Below are positions 43,218 to 50,219 of a stretch of 64,000 nucleotides of DNA, in pieces. Source of the DNA: Altererythrobacter sp. H2 (GTDB lineage: Bacteria > Pseudomonadota > Alphaproteobacteria > Sphingomonadales > Sphingomonadaceae). The notes below the pieces were generated by a model. It saw only the letters and a program-made list of their open reading frames with translations, did no database searches and was not told the origin of the DNA. The position numbers and the translations under genes were made by a program. Each line of letters begins with the position of its first letter. Position 1 is the first letter of the stretch. The DNA lies in the NCBI RefSeq assembly GCF_035319885.1, contig NZ_CP141285.1, positions 186,001 through 250,000 on the forward strand, read 5' to 3'.

Positions 43218-44204
43218 TCAGTCTTTCCCCACACTCGCCTTGATCTGGGCGACGATATCCGCCTTGTTCGGGATCCAGGCCTGCTCCAGATGGCTGGCGA
43301 AGGGCACGGCGGAAAAGGTGCCGCCGATCCGCCGGACCGGGCCCTTGAGGCTGTCCCAGCACTTTTCCTGGATATTGGCGGCGAGTTCGGCCCCGGTGCC
43401 GAACGGGCGAACCGCTTCATGCAGAGTGAGCGCACGGCCGGTCTTGCGGACCGAGGCCAGCACCGTCGCCTCGTCGTAAGGCGCGATGGTGCGCAGGTCG
43501 ATCACCTCGACGCTGATACCTTCCTTCTCGAGGTCGGCGGCCACGCTGAGCGCATCGAGCACGGTGCGGCCATAGGTGATGATCGAAATGTCGCTGCCCT
43601 CGCGCGCAACCGCCGCCTTGCCCAGCGGCACGCGGTAGCCCGGGCCCGGGTCTTCGGACTTGAGGCCGTAGCACAGGATGTTCTCGATGAAGATCACCGG
43701 ATCGTTGGCATCGATGCTGGCGCGCATCAACCCGCGCGCGTCCGCCGCATTGCTCGGCGTGACCACGTGGATGCCCGCGACGTGGGCGAACCACGCCTCC
43801 AGCATGTCCGAATGCTGCCCGCCGAAGCCGACCCCGACCCCGGTGGTGGTGCGGATCACGATCGGGCACGGGGTCTGCCCGCCGCTCATGAAGCGCAGCT
43901 TGGCCGCGTGGTTGACGATCTGGTCCATGCACACACCGACGAAGTTCATCAGCATGATCTCGGCAATCGGGCGCTGCCCGGCGAGCGCAGCGCCAACCGC
44001 CGCGCCAATGATCGCGGTTTCCGAAATCGGGGTCGCGCGGATGCGATTTTCGCCATATTTCTCGCTGAGGCCCGAGGTAATCTTGAACACCCCGCCGCCC
44101 TGCTTGGCGGCGACATCTTCACCGAGGCAGAACACGCCCGGATCGTCGGCCATGGCCTCGTCGATGGCGAGGTTGAGGGCCTGAGTCATGGTAATTTCGG
44201 CCAT
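43218..44204 (-). CDS. 2-oxoacid dehydrogenase E1 beta subunit
   Basis: A 328-aa transketolase-like beta subunit related to acetoin and branched-chain 2-oxoacid dehydrogenase E1beta. Blocks include NLAIDEAMADDPGVFCLGEDVA, ISETAIIGAAVGAALAGQRPIAEIM, GVGVGFGGQHSDMLEAWFAHV and GYRVPLGKAAVAREGSDISIITYG. With the alpha subunit it decarboxylates a 2-oxo acid or cleaves an acyloin with thiamine diphosphate. It is translationally coupled to E1alpha through a shared base. Confidence 0.93.
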   Translation of the reverse strand: MAEITMTQALNLAIDEAMADDPGVFCLGEDVAAKQGGGVFKITSGLSEKYGENRIRATPISETAIIGAAVGAALAGQRPIAEIMLMNFVGVCMDQIVNHAAKLRFMSGGQTPCPIVIRTTTGVGVGFGGQHSDMLEAWFAHVAGIHVVTPSNAADARGLMRASIDANDPVIFIENILCYGLKSEDPGPGYRVPLGKAAVAREGSDISIITYGRTVLDALSVAADLEKEGISVEVIDLRTIAPYDEATVLASVRKTGRALTLHEAVRPFGTGAELAANIQEKCWDSLKGPVRRIGGTFSAVPFASHLEQAWIPNKADIVAQIKASVGKD

Positions 44205-45184
44205 CAGTTCACCTCCTCCAGCACGTCTTTGTAGATCTCGCTCACATCCGGCAGCGGCGCGGCCAGCGCATGCTCCACCGCCGCGTCAATCTCGGCGTTG
44301 ATGCCATCGACGATGCTGTCGAGCTCTTCTTCGGTGAACTGGTGCTCCAGCATGACCTTGCGCAGCTTGGGCAGCGGGTCTTCCGCCGCCATCTCGGCCA
44401 GATGCTCGGGTGGCATGTAGGAGAAGTCCGAGCCGAAGAAGTGGCCCATCATGCGGTAGCACATAGCTTCGACAAGGCTGGGCCCTTCACCCCGGCGGGC
44501 GCGGTCAACCGCTTCCTTCACCGCTGGGTAGACTTCGTGGACATTGTTCCCGTCCACCGTCACCCCCGGCATCCCGTACCCGGCGGCGCGGCTGGCGATG
44601 TTGGGGCTGTCGGTGTGATCGGCATAGGCGGTATGCTCGCCGTAGCGGTTGTTCTGGCACAGGAACACCACCGGCAGCTTGTACAGCTGGGCCATGTTCA
44701 TCGCTTCGTGGAAGCCGCCGATATTGGCCGCGCCGTCGCCGAAGCTGACCAGCGTTACGCGCCCGTCACCGTTGTTCTGGCTCGCCATGGCCAGGCCGTT
44801 GGCGATTGGGAGACCGGAGCCGACCACTCCGGTCGTCACCATGATCCCGGTTTCCGGATCGGTGATGTGCATGGTCCCGCCCTTGCCCTTGCAGGTGCCG
44901 GTCGCCTTGCCGAGGCATTCGCCCCACCACTTCTCGATCGGGATGCCCTTGGCGGTCTGCTCGCCCTGCCCGCGATAGGTGCACACGACGTAGTCGTCCT
45001 TCTCAAGCGCGGCCATCGCCGCGGCGGAGACCAGTTCCTGCCCGCGTACGCAGTAATACATCACCGCGACCTTGCCCTGCATCAGCAGGGCACGGAATTT
45101 TTCGTCCGTCCGGTTCACTTTCATCGTGCGGGTGTAGATGTCGAGCAGCTTGTCGCGGTCGATCTCTTTGGCATTTGCGGCCAT
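44204..45184 (-). CDS. 2-oxoacid dehydrogenase E1 alpha subunit
   Basis: A 326-aa thiamine-diphosphate-binding alpha subunit. The TPP motif is GDGAANIGGFHEAM to CQNN (about 160-192). RGQELVSAAAMAALEKDDYVVCTYRGQGEQ, GKGGTMHI and the phosphorylation-loop region RYGEHTAYADHTDS are typical. The ATG at 45184 starts the fold; the 20 residues upstream in frame are not conserved. The gene is 28 bp after the SDR gene and is followed by E1beta. Acetoin- or 2-oxoisovalerate-type substrates are possible. Confidence 0.92.
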   Translation of the reverse strand: MAANAKEIDRDKLLDIYTRTMKVNRTDEKFRALLMQGKVAVMYYCVRGQELVSAAAMAALEKDDYVVCTYRGQGEQTAKGIPIEKWWGECLGKATGTCKGKGGTMHITDPETGIMVTTGVVGSGLPIANGLAMASQNNGDGRVTLVSFGDGAANIGGFHEAMNMAQLYKLPVVFLCQNNRYGEHTAYADHTDSPNIASRAAGYGMPGVTVDGNNVHEVYPAVKEAVDRARRGEGPSLVEAMCYRMMGHFFGSDFSYMPPEHLAEMAAEDPLPKLRKVMLEHQFTEEELDSIVDGINAEIDAAVEHALAAPLPDVSEIYKDVLEEVN

Positions 45185-45212
45185 GGGGAGTTTCCTGCCT
45201 TGTTGGGTTGGA

Positions 45213-45977
45213 TCAGAACTGCACGCGCTGGGTGAACCCGCCATCGACCACCACGTTGGAGCCGGTCATGTAGGGCACTGCCGGGCTGGCGACGAAGACG
45301 ATCGCTTTCGCCACTTCCTCGTCATTGCCGAAGCGGCCCATCGGCATCTTGGCCAGGGTCGCGTCAAACAGCGGCTTCATGTGCTCCTCGATCACTTCCC
45401 AGTTGCCGCCCTTGTAGTAGATGGCGCCGGGGCTGACCGTGTTCACGCGGATGCCCTTGCCGGCATAGGCCTGGGAAAGCTGCGAGGCATAAGTGATCAG
45501 CGCCGCCTTCATGGCGTTGAACGGGTTGGGGCCGATAAAGGTCTCAAGCGCCGCTGTGGACGACATCATCACGATCGAGCCTGTGTCGGATTTCTCCAGA
45601 TGCGGGGTCAGTGCCTCCACGCCCAGCGCCGCGCCGAGAATGTCCATGTCAAGGCAGGCCTGCCAGTCACCGGTGCCGCCTGTGCCCGAGGACGATGCGG
45701 TGTGGATGAAGATATCGCACCCGCCCAGTTCCTGCGCCGCCTTTTCCAGCCACGCCTTGTAGGCATCGCCGCCCGAAGCCATGTCGAACACTTCGGCAAA
45801 CACCTTGCCCTGCCCGGCGGCATCGATCGCGGCCTTGGCCGCCTCGATCTTGTCTTCCTTGCGGCTGAAGAAGGCGACATCGGCACCCTCGGCGGCAAAC
45901 AGCTTGAGCGAAGCCAGACCCAGCCCGTGCGCCCCGCCGTTCATGATGACTTTCTTGCCCTTGAGCCCCAGATCCAT
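45213..45977 (-). CDS. SDR-family protein with Phe at the catalytic Tyr position
   Basis: The 254-aa protein has the cofactor loop NGGAHGLGLASLKLF (about 13-27), SSSGTGGTG where NNAG is usual, and MMSSTAALE for the catalytic Ser. The YxxxK position reads FNAMK (in GPNPFNAMKAALITYA), with the Lys kept and Tyr replaced by Phe. The C-terminus VVDGGFTQRVQF is normal. It is the first gene of an operon with E1alpha/E1beta/lipoyl/NTF2/NmrA. It may use a different acid or have a binding rather than reductase role. Confidence 0.85.
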   Translation of the reverse strand: MDLGLKGKKVIMNGGAHGLGLASLKLFAAEGADVAFFSRKEDKIEAAKAAIDAAGQGKVFAEVFDMASGGDAYKAWLEKAAQELGGCDIFIHTASSSGTGGTGDWQACLDMDILGAALGVEALTPHLEKSDTGSIVMMSSTAALETFIGPNPFNAMKAALITYASQLSQAYAGKGIRVNTVSPGAIYYKGGNWEVIEEHMKPLFDATLAKMPMGRFGNDEEVAKAIVFVASPAVPYMTGSNVVVDGGFTQRVQF

Positions 45978-46038
45978 GGCGCAATTCTCCCTTATGCGTG
46001 AAAGGGTAGCACTATCGGAGCGGCGGCCTGCCGGTAAT

Positions 46039-46052
46039 GGTCAAAAATGTGG
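46039..46052 (+). promoter_or_regulatory. Shared promoter motif, copy D (before the E1 operon)
   Basis: GGTCAAAAATGTGG matches the core of copies A and B at 8 of 10 positions (GTCAAAAATG against GCCAAAAGTG). It lies 62-75 nt before the start codon of the SDR gene at 45977, on the opposite strand to that gene, as copies A and B do for their minus-strand partner genes. Confidence 0.4.
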
Positions 46053-46131
46053 GGATGGACGTTGCGTTTCGCTCACGCGGAGGGGTTTCGACCGAAATGC
46101 ATCCATTGGATGGCTTTCGCGTGGCCGAAAC

Positions 46132-46206
46132 TGGTGCTGCTGGGGAGGATTGAACTCCCGACCTCACCCTTACCAAGGGTGCGCTCTACCACTGAGCTAC
46201 AGCAGC
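46132..46206 (-). tRNA. tRNA-Thr (anticodon GGT)
   Basis: Read on the minus strand the 75-nt gene has a 7-bp acceptor stem GCTGCTG/CAGCAGC, D-arm TAGCTCAGTGGTAGAGC, anticodon arm ACCCTTGGTAAGGGT with GGT in the 7-nt loop, and T-arm GTTCAATC. The discriminator A and an encoded CCA end it at 46132. GGT reads ACC threonine codons. The 3' end faces the catabolic region. Confidence 0.95.
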
Positions 46207-46225
46207 CCGCTCGCGAAGTGGCGCG

Positions 46226-46254
46226 CCTATCGTTGTGCAGGGGCGCAATGTCAA
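46226..46254 (-). promoter_or_regulatory. Promoter of tRNA-Thr
   Basis: On the minus strand TTGACA (46249-46254) is followed by a 17-nt spacer and GATAGG (46226-46231) as a modest -10 box. The tRNA starts 20 nt further on, at 46206. Confidence 0.6.
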
Positions 46255-46338
46255 GCCGCGCATGCGCAGGAGAGCCTCTTTGCAGTGCTGCCGCTTCGCG
46301 ACTTGAGCGCGGATGCGATTATCGGCAAGGCATTCGGG

Positions 46339-46500
46339 ATGGGTGACCCGACCAGCAAGAAGCTCTCGCGTGAGGACCGACTCGCCGCCAAGCTGCGCGA
46401 AAACCTGCGGCGCCGAAAGGCTCAGGCCCGGGGCCTCGCGCCCGCCATCGATTCCGAATCGGGCGAAAGCGGGCTTCCCAAACCCGGCGACGCGGGCTAA
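46339..46500 (+). CDS. Small basic conserved hypothetical protein (53 aa)
   Basis: From the ATG at 46339 the product is 53 aa, starting MGDPTSKKLSREDRLAAKLRENLRRR and ending in a less ordered acidic tail (SESGESGLPKPGDAG). The first half is a strongly basic amphipathic helix. From memory, similar short proteins occur next to gpmA in Erythrobacter and Sphingomonas relatives. It is 36 bp before the gpmA GTG and probably cotranscribed. Function unknown; no signal peptide or membrane segment. Confidence 0.6.
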   Translation: MGDPTSKKLSREDRLAAKLRENLRRRKAQARGLAPAIDSESGESGLPKPGDAG

Positions 46501-46536
46501 CCCGCCGTGCTCCCGACCCAACCGGAGCTGCCCCAC

Positions 46537-47223
46537 GTGCCTACCCTGATCCTCGTCCGCCATGGCCAGAGCCAGTGGAACCTCGAAAACCGCTTCACCG
46601 GCTGGTGGGATGTCGACCTGACCGAGAAAGGCGTGGCCGAGGCCATCGCAGCGGGTGAGCTGCTGGCGCACAAGGGCATTCTCCCGACCCGTGCCTTCAC
46701 CTCGCTCCAGACCCGCGCGATCAAGACCCTCAACCTGGCGCTGGAAGCCTGCGGGCGGCTGTGGATCCCGGTCACCAAGGACTGGCGCCTGAACGAGCGG
46801 CATTATGGCGGCCTGACCGGGCTCGACAAGCAGGAGACGCGCGAGCAGCACGGCGAGGAGCAGGTCCACGTCTGGCGCCGCAGTTTCGATGTGCCGCCCC
46901 CAGCGATGGAGCCGGGCAGCACCTTCGATCTCGCCGCCGATCCGCGCTACGCCGGCATTGACGTGCCGCAGACCGAAAGCCTGAAACTCACCATCGAGCG
47001 GGTACTGCCTTACTGGGAAGCGGACATCCTGCCGGTGCTGGCCAGCGGTGAGACCGTGATCATTTCCGCCCATGGCAACAGCCTGCGCGCACTGGTCAAG
47101 CACCTCTCCGGCATTTCCGATGAAGACATCACCGATCTGGAGATCCCGACCGGACAGCCGATTGTCTACGAGTTCGATGCCAAGATGCAGCCGGGCGAAC
47201 GGCGCTACCTGAAGGACCTGTAA
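46537..47223 (+). CDS. gpmA: 2,3-bisphosphoglycerate-dependent phosphoglycerate mutase
   Basis: This enzyme interconverts 3- and 2-phosphoglycerate in glycolysis and gluconeogenesis. The 228-aa protein has the phospho-His motif [10 protein letters not shown] (His about 9), [24 protein letters not shown] and the second active His in [13 protein letters not shown]. The GTG at 46537 puts the first strand at residue 2, matching the family; an upstream GTG at 46507 would add ten residues. It ends 1 bp before purE. Confidence 0.95.
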   Translation: MPTLILVRHGQSQWNLENRFTGWWDVDLTEKGVAEAIAAGELLAHKGILPTRAFTSLQTRAIKTLNLALEACGRLWIPVTKDWRLNERHYGGLTGLDKQETREQHGEEQVHVWRRSFDVPPPAMEPGSTFDLAADPRYAGIDVPQTESLKLTIERVLPYWEADILPVLASGETVIISAHGNSLRALVKHLSGISDEDITDLEIPTGQPIVYEFDAKMQPGERRYLKDL

Positions 47224-47224
47224 G

Positions 47225-47728
47225 ATGAGCCAGGGGGGGGCAAAGGTCGCCGCGAAAGTCGCCATCGTGATGGGCAGCCAGTCCGACTGGCCGACCATGC
47301 GCTGTGCGGCCCAGGCACTTGACGAGCTGGGCGTGGCCTATGACGCACAGATCGTCTCGGCCCACCGCACGCCGGACCGGATGTTCCAGTTTGCCCGCAG
47401 CGCCGAATCAGAAGGTTTCCGGATCATCATCGCCGGGGCGGGGGGCGCAGCGCACCTGCCCGGGATGATTGCCGCGCTCACCCACCTGCCGGTGCTGGGT
47501 GTACCCGTGCAGTCAAAGGCATTGTCAGGGCAGGACAGCCTGCTGTCGATCGTGCAGATGCCCGCAGGGGTGCCCACCGCGACTTTTGCCATCGGCGAGC
47601 CGGGCGCAACCAATGCCGGCCTGTTCGCCGCCGCGATCCTCGCCCTGGAAGACGAAAGCCTGTCACAGCGGCTGCAGGCCTGGCGCAATGCCCGGCGTGA
47701 TGCAGTAACCGAGCGGCCGCAGGACTGA
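47225..47728 (+). CDS. purE: N5-carboxyaminoimidazole ribonucleotide mutase PurE
   Basis: PurE converts N5-CAIR to CAIR in purine synthesis. The 167-aa protein has [14 protein letters not shown] near the start, [10 protein letters not shown] with the catalytic His, [13 protein letters not shown] and the conserved [22 protein letters not shown]. It has the usual length. It is followed 12 bp later by purK, which makes its substrate. Confidence 0.97.
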   Translation: MSQGGAKVAAKVAIVMGSQSDWPTMRCAAQALDELGVAYDAQIVSAHRTPDRMFQFARSAESEGFRIIIAGAGGAAHLPGMIAALTHLPVLGVPVQSKALSGQDSLLSIVQMPAGVPTATFAIGEPGATNAGLFAAAILALEDESLSQRLQAWRNARRDAVTERPQD

Positions 47729-47740
47729 TGCGAGCGAAGA

Positions 47741-48796
47741 ATGCTTAAGCCCGGGAGCACCATCGGCATCCTCGGCGGCGGCCAGCTCGGCCGGATGCTG
47801 GCGATGGCCGCCGCGCAGCTGGGCTACCGCTGCATTGCCTATGCGCCGGAAAAAGACCCGGTTGCGGGCGATGTCTGCGCCGACCTGTTCACCAATGACT
47901 GGCACGATGCCAAGGCGATGGCCGCCTTCGCCCAGAAGTGCGACGTCATCACCTGGGAGTTCGAGAATGTCCCGGTCGAACCGCTCGCCCCGCTGACCCA
48001 GCGCCTGGCACCGCACCCGCGCGCGCTGGAAACCGCGCAGGACCGGGTGCTGGAGAAGCGTTTCGTCGAGAACCTCGGCGGGCGGCCTGCACCGTGGAAA
48101 GCGGTCGACGATCGGGGTGACCTGATGGAAGCGATCGAGCGGATCGGCACCCCCGGCATCCTCAAGACCCGGCGCGACGGCTACGACGGCAAGGGCCAGT
48201 GGCGCATGGCCTCGGCCCGCGATGCGGAGGGCTTCAACCGCACGGGCACCCCGCTGGTCTATGAAGGGCTGGTTGCGTTCGAGGCGGAATTCTCGGTCAT
48301 CCTGGTGCGCGGCAAGGACGGTGCGGTGCGATACTGGGACAGCCCGCACAATGTCCACGAGAGCGGCATCCTGGCCCGCTCCAGCTTGCCCGCTCCGGCG
48401 GTGGTGACCGAGCAGGTCGAATCCGCCCGCGCATTGGCGAAGCAGGTTGCCGATGCGCTCGACTATGTCGGGGTTCTGACGTGCGAGTTCTTCGCCACGA
48501 GACAGGGCCCGGTGTTCAACGAAATGGCCCCGCGGGTGCACAATTCGGGCCACTGGACCATTGAAGGTGCGGCCACCAGCCAGTTCGAGAACCACATCCG
48601 CGCGATCTGCGGCCTGCCGCTGGGCGACACTGCGACCACCGGCAGCGCCGTCGCGATGGAGAACATTATCGGCAAGGCGGCGGCCAAGGCGCACGCGTTC
48701 CTGGCCGACCCGGACGCGCACCTGCACCTATACGGCAAGGCCACCGCGCGCGAAGGGCGCAAGATGGGCCATGTGACGCGGGTCACCCACGGCTGA
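47741..48796 (+). CDS. purK: N5-carboxyaminoimidazole ribonucleotide synthetase PurK
   Basis: PurK makes N5-CAIR from AIR, bicarbonate and ATP. The 351-aa ATP-grasp protein has IGILGGGQLGRMLAMAA at the N-terminus, LKTRRDGYDGKGQW, the conserved VAFEAEFSVILVRGKDG, and the metal-binding EMAPRVHNSGHWTIEGA. The stop overlaps the folA start by 1 bp. The purE-purK-folA order marks a biosynthetic operon. Confidence 0.96.
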   Translation: MLKPGSTIGILGGGQLGRMLAMAAAQLGYRCIAYAPEKDPVAGDVCADLFTNDWHDAKAMAAFAQKCDVITWEFENVPVEPLAPLTQRLAPHPRALETAQDRVLEKRFVENLGGRPAPWKAVDDRGDLMEAIERIGTPGILKTRRDGYDGKGQWRMASARDAEGFNRTGTPLVYEGLVAFEAEFSVILVRGKDGAVRYWDSPHNVHESGILARSSLPAPAVVTEQVESARALAKQVADALDYVGVLTCEFFATRQGPVFNEMAPRVHNSGHWTIEGAATSQFENHIRAICGLPLGDTATTGSAVAMENIIGKAAAKAHAFLADPDAHLHLYGKATAREGRKMGHVTRVTHG

Positions 48797-49284
48797 TGAC
48801 GGCTGCAGTCCGCCCCGGCCTGTTCCTGATCATGGCCCGCGCCGCCAACGGGGTGATTGGGGCGGGCGGCGCGATGCCCTGGCATCTGCCGGCCGACCTG
48901 AAGCGGTTCAAGGCCCTCACCATCGGCAAACCCATGATCATGGGCCGCAAGACTTTCGACAGTCTTCCGGGCCTGCTTCCGGGCCGCCGCCATATAGTGC
49001 TGACCCGGCAGCAGGGATGGCAGGCCGAGGGGGCGGAGGTTGCCCGCAGTGCCGATGACGCTCTCGCGCTCACCGGACCGGGCGAGATCGCGGTGATCGG
49101 CGGGGCGGAGGTCTATCGCCTGTTCCTGCCGCTGGCCGAACGGATCGAGCTGACCCAGCTTGACGCAGAACATGCAGGCGATGCCATGATCGACCCGCCG
49201 GGCGCCGACTGGACCGAAGCGGCGCGCGAGGAACACGAGGGCTTCGCATTCCTGACGTATCTCCGCGCGGGCGCCGCCACATGA
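48796..49284 (+). CDS. folA: Dihydrofolate reductase
   Basis: A 162-aa type I dihydrofolate reductase that regenerates tetrahydrofolate with NADPH. Visible are IMARAANGVIGAGGAMPWHLPADLKRFK (substrate site; here Asp is the catalytic acid), IMGRKTFDSLPGLLPGRRHIVLTR and the NADPH site VIGGAEVYRLFLP. The start shares a base with the purK stop and the end overlaps ribF by 4 bp. Confidence 0.95.
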   Translation: MTAAVRPGLFLIMARAANGVIGAGGAMPWHLPADLKRFKALTIGKPMIMGRKTFDSLPGLLPGRRHIVLTRQQGWQAEGAEVARSADDALALTGPGEIAVIGGAEVYRLFLPLAERIELTQLDAEHAGDAMIDPPGADWTEAAREEHEGFAFLTYLRAGAAT

Positions 49285-50219
49285 GGTTCCTCGACCACCG
49301 CGAGCCGCTGCCCGAACCCCTGCGCGGGGCGATTGTCGCGCTCGGCAATTTTGACGGGTTCCACCTCGGCCACCAGGCGGTGGCGGGGGAGGCGATTGCC
49401 TGGGCGCGGGCCGAGGGCCGCCCGGCCATCGTCGCCACCTTCGATCCCCATCCGGTACGCTTCTTCCGCCCGGAGATCGCGCCGTTCCGCCTGACCACGC
49501 TGGAGCAGCGGCAGGAGCTTTACCTCGCCGCCGGGGCCACCGCGATGCTGGTATTCCACTTCGACGCCGCGCTCGCTGGGACCACAGCGGAACAATTCGT
49601 GCGCGGCATCCTCGGTGAGCATCTCGGCGCGGCGGGGGTCGTGACCGGCGAGGATTTCACCTTCGGCAAGGGGCGCGGCGGCAGTGTGAGCGTGCTGCGC
49701 GAAATCGGCGCGGAAATCGGCATGGCCACCCGCACGGTCGGCCCGGTCATGGACGCGGGCGTGCCGGTGTCCTCCAGCCGGGTGCGCGATGCCCTGCGCG
49801 CCGGAGATCCGCAGGAAGCGGCGCGGCTGCTCACCCGCCCTTTCGCCATTCGCGGCGTGGTGGAGCATGGCGACAAGCGCGGCCGCACTATCGGCTATCC
49901 CACCGCCAACCTCGCGATCGAGAACTACCTGCGCCCGCGTTACGGCATCTACGCGGTGACAGGCCGGGTGCTGGCGAGCGGCGAAGTGCTGCAAGGCGCG
50001 GCCAATATCGGCGTACGCCCGCAGTTCTCACCGCCCAAGGAACTGCTCGAACCGCACTTCTTCGATTTTGCGGGTGACCTCTACGGGCAGGAAATCGAGA
50101 TCGCCTTCCATCACTTCCTGCGCCCTGAGGCGAAGTTCGACAGCCTCGAGGCGCTGATCGCGCAGATGGACAAGGATTGCGCGGAGGCGCGGCGGCTTCT
50201 AAGCGCGCCGGAGCCATGA
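49281..50219 (+). CDS. ribF: Bifunctional riboflavin kinase/FAD synthetase
   Basis: The 312-aa protein makes FMN and FAD. The N-terminal nucleotidyl-transferase domain has GNFDGFHLGHQ (about 17-27), TFDPHPVRFF, and VSSSRVRDALRAGD. The C-terminal kinase domain has GVVEHGDKRGRTIGYPTANLAIE, RYGIYAVTGRV and GAANIGVRPQF. The gene overlaps folA by 4 bp and ileS by 4 bp. The ribF-ileS-lspA order is conserved in many bacteria. Confidence 0.96.
   Translation: MRFLDHREPLPEPLRGAIVALGNFDGFHLGHQAVAGEAIAWARAEGRPAIVATFDPHPVRFFRPEIAPFRLTTLEQRQELYLAAGATAMLVFHFDAALAGTTAEQFVRGILGEHLGAAGVVTGEDFTFGKGRGGSVSVLREIGAEIGMATRTVGPVMDAGVPVSSSRVRDALRAGDPQEAARLLTRPFAIRGVVEHGDKRGRTIGYPTANLAIENYLRPRYGIYAVTGRVLASGEVLQGAANIGVRPQFSPPKELLEPHFFDFAGDLYGQEIEIAFHHFLRPEAKFDSLEALIAQMDKDCAEARRLLSAPEP

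Noticed and set aside
46132-46206. tRNA-Thr as the attachment site of an island carrying the catabolic region
   Set aside because: The tRNA 3' end faces the region, which fits, but there is no integrase gene and no repeat of the tRNA 3' end near 14242-14335 or elsewhere by eye.
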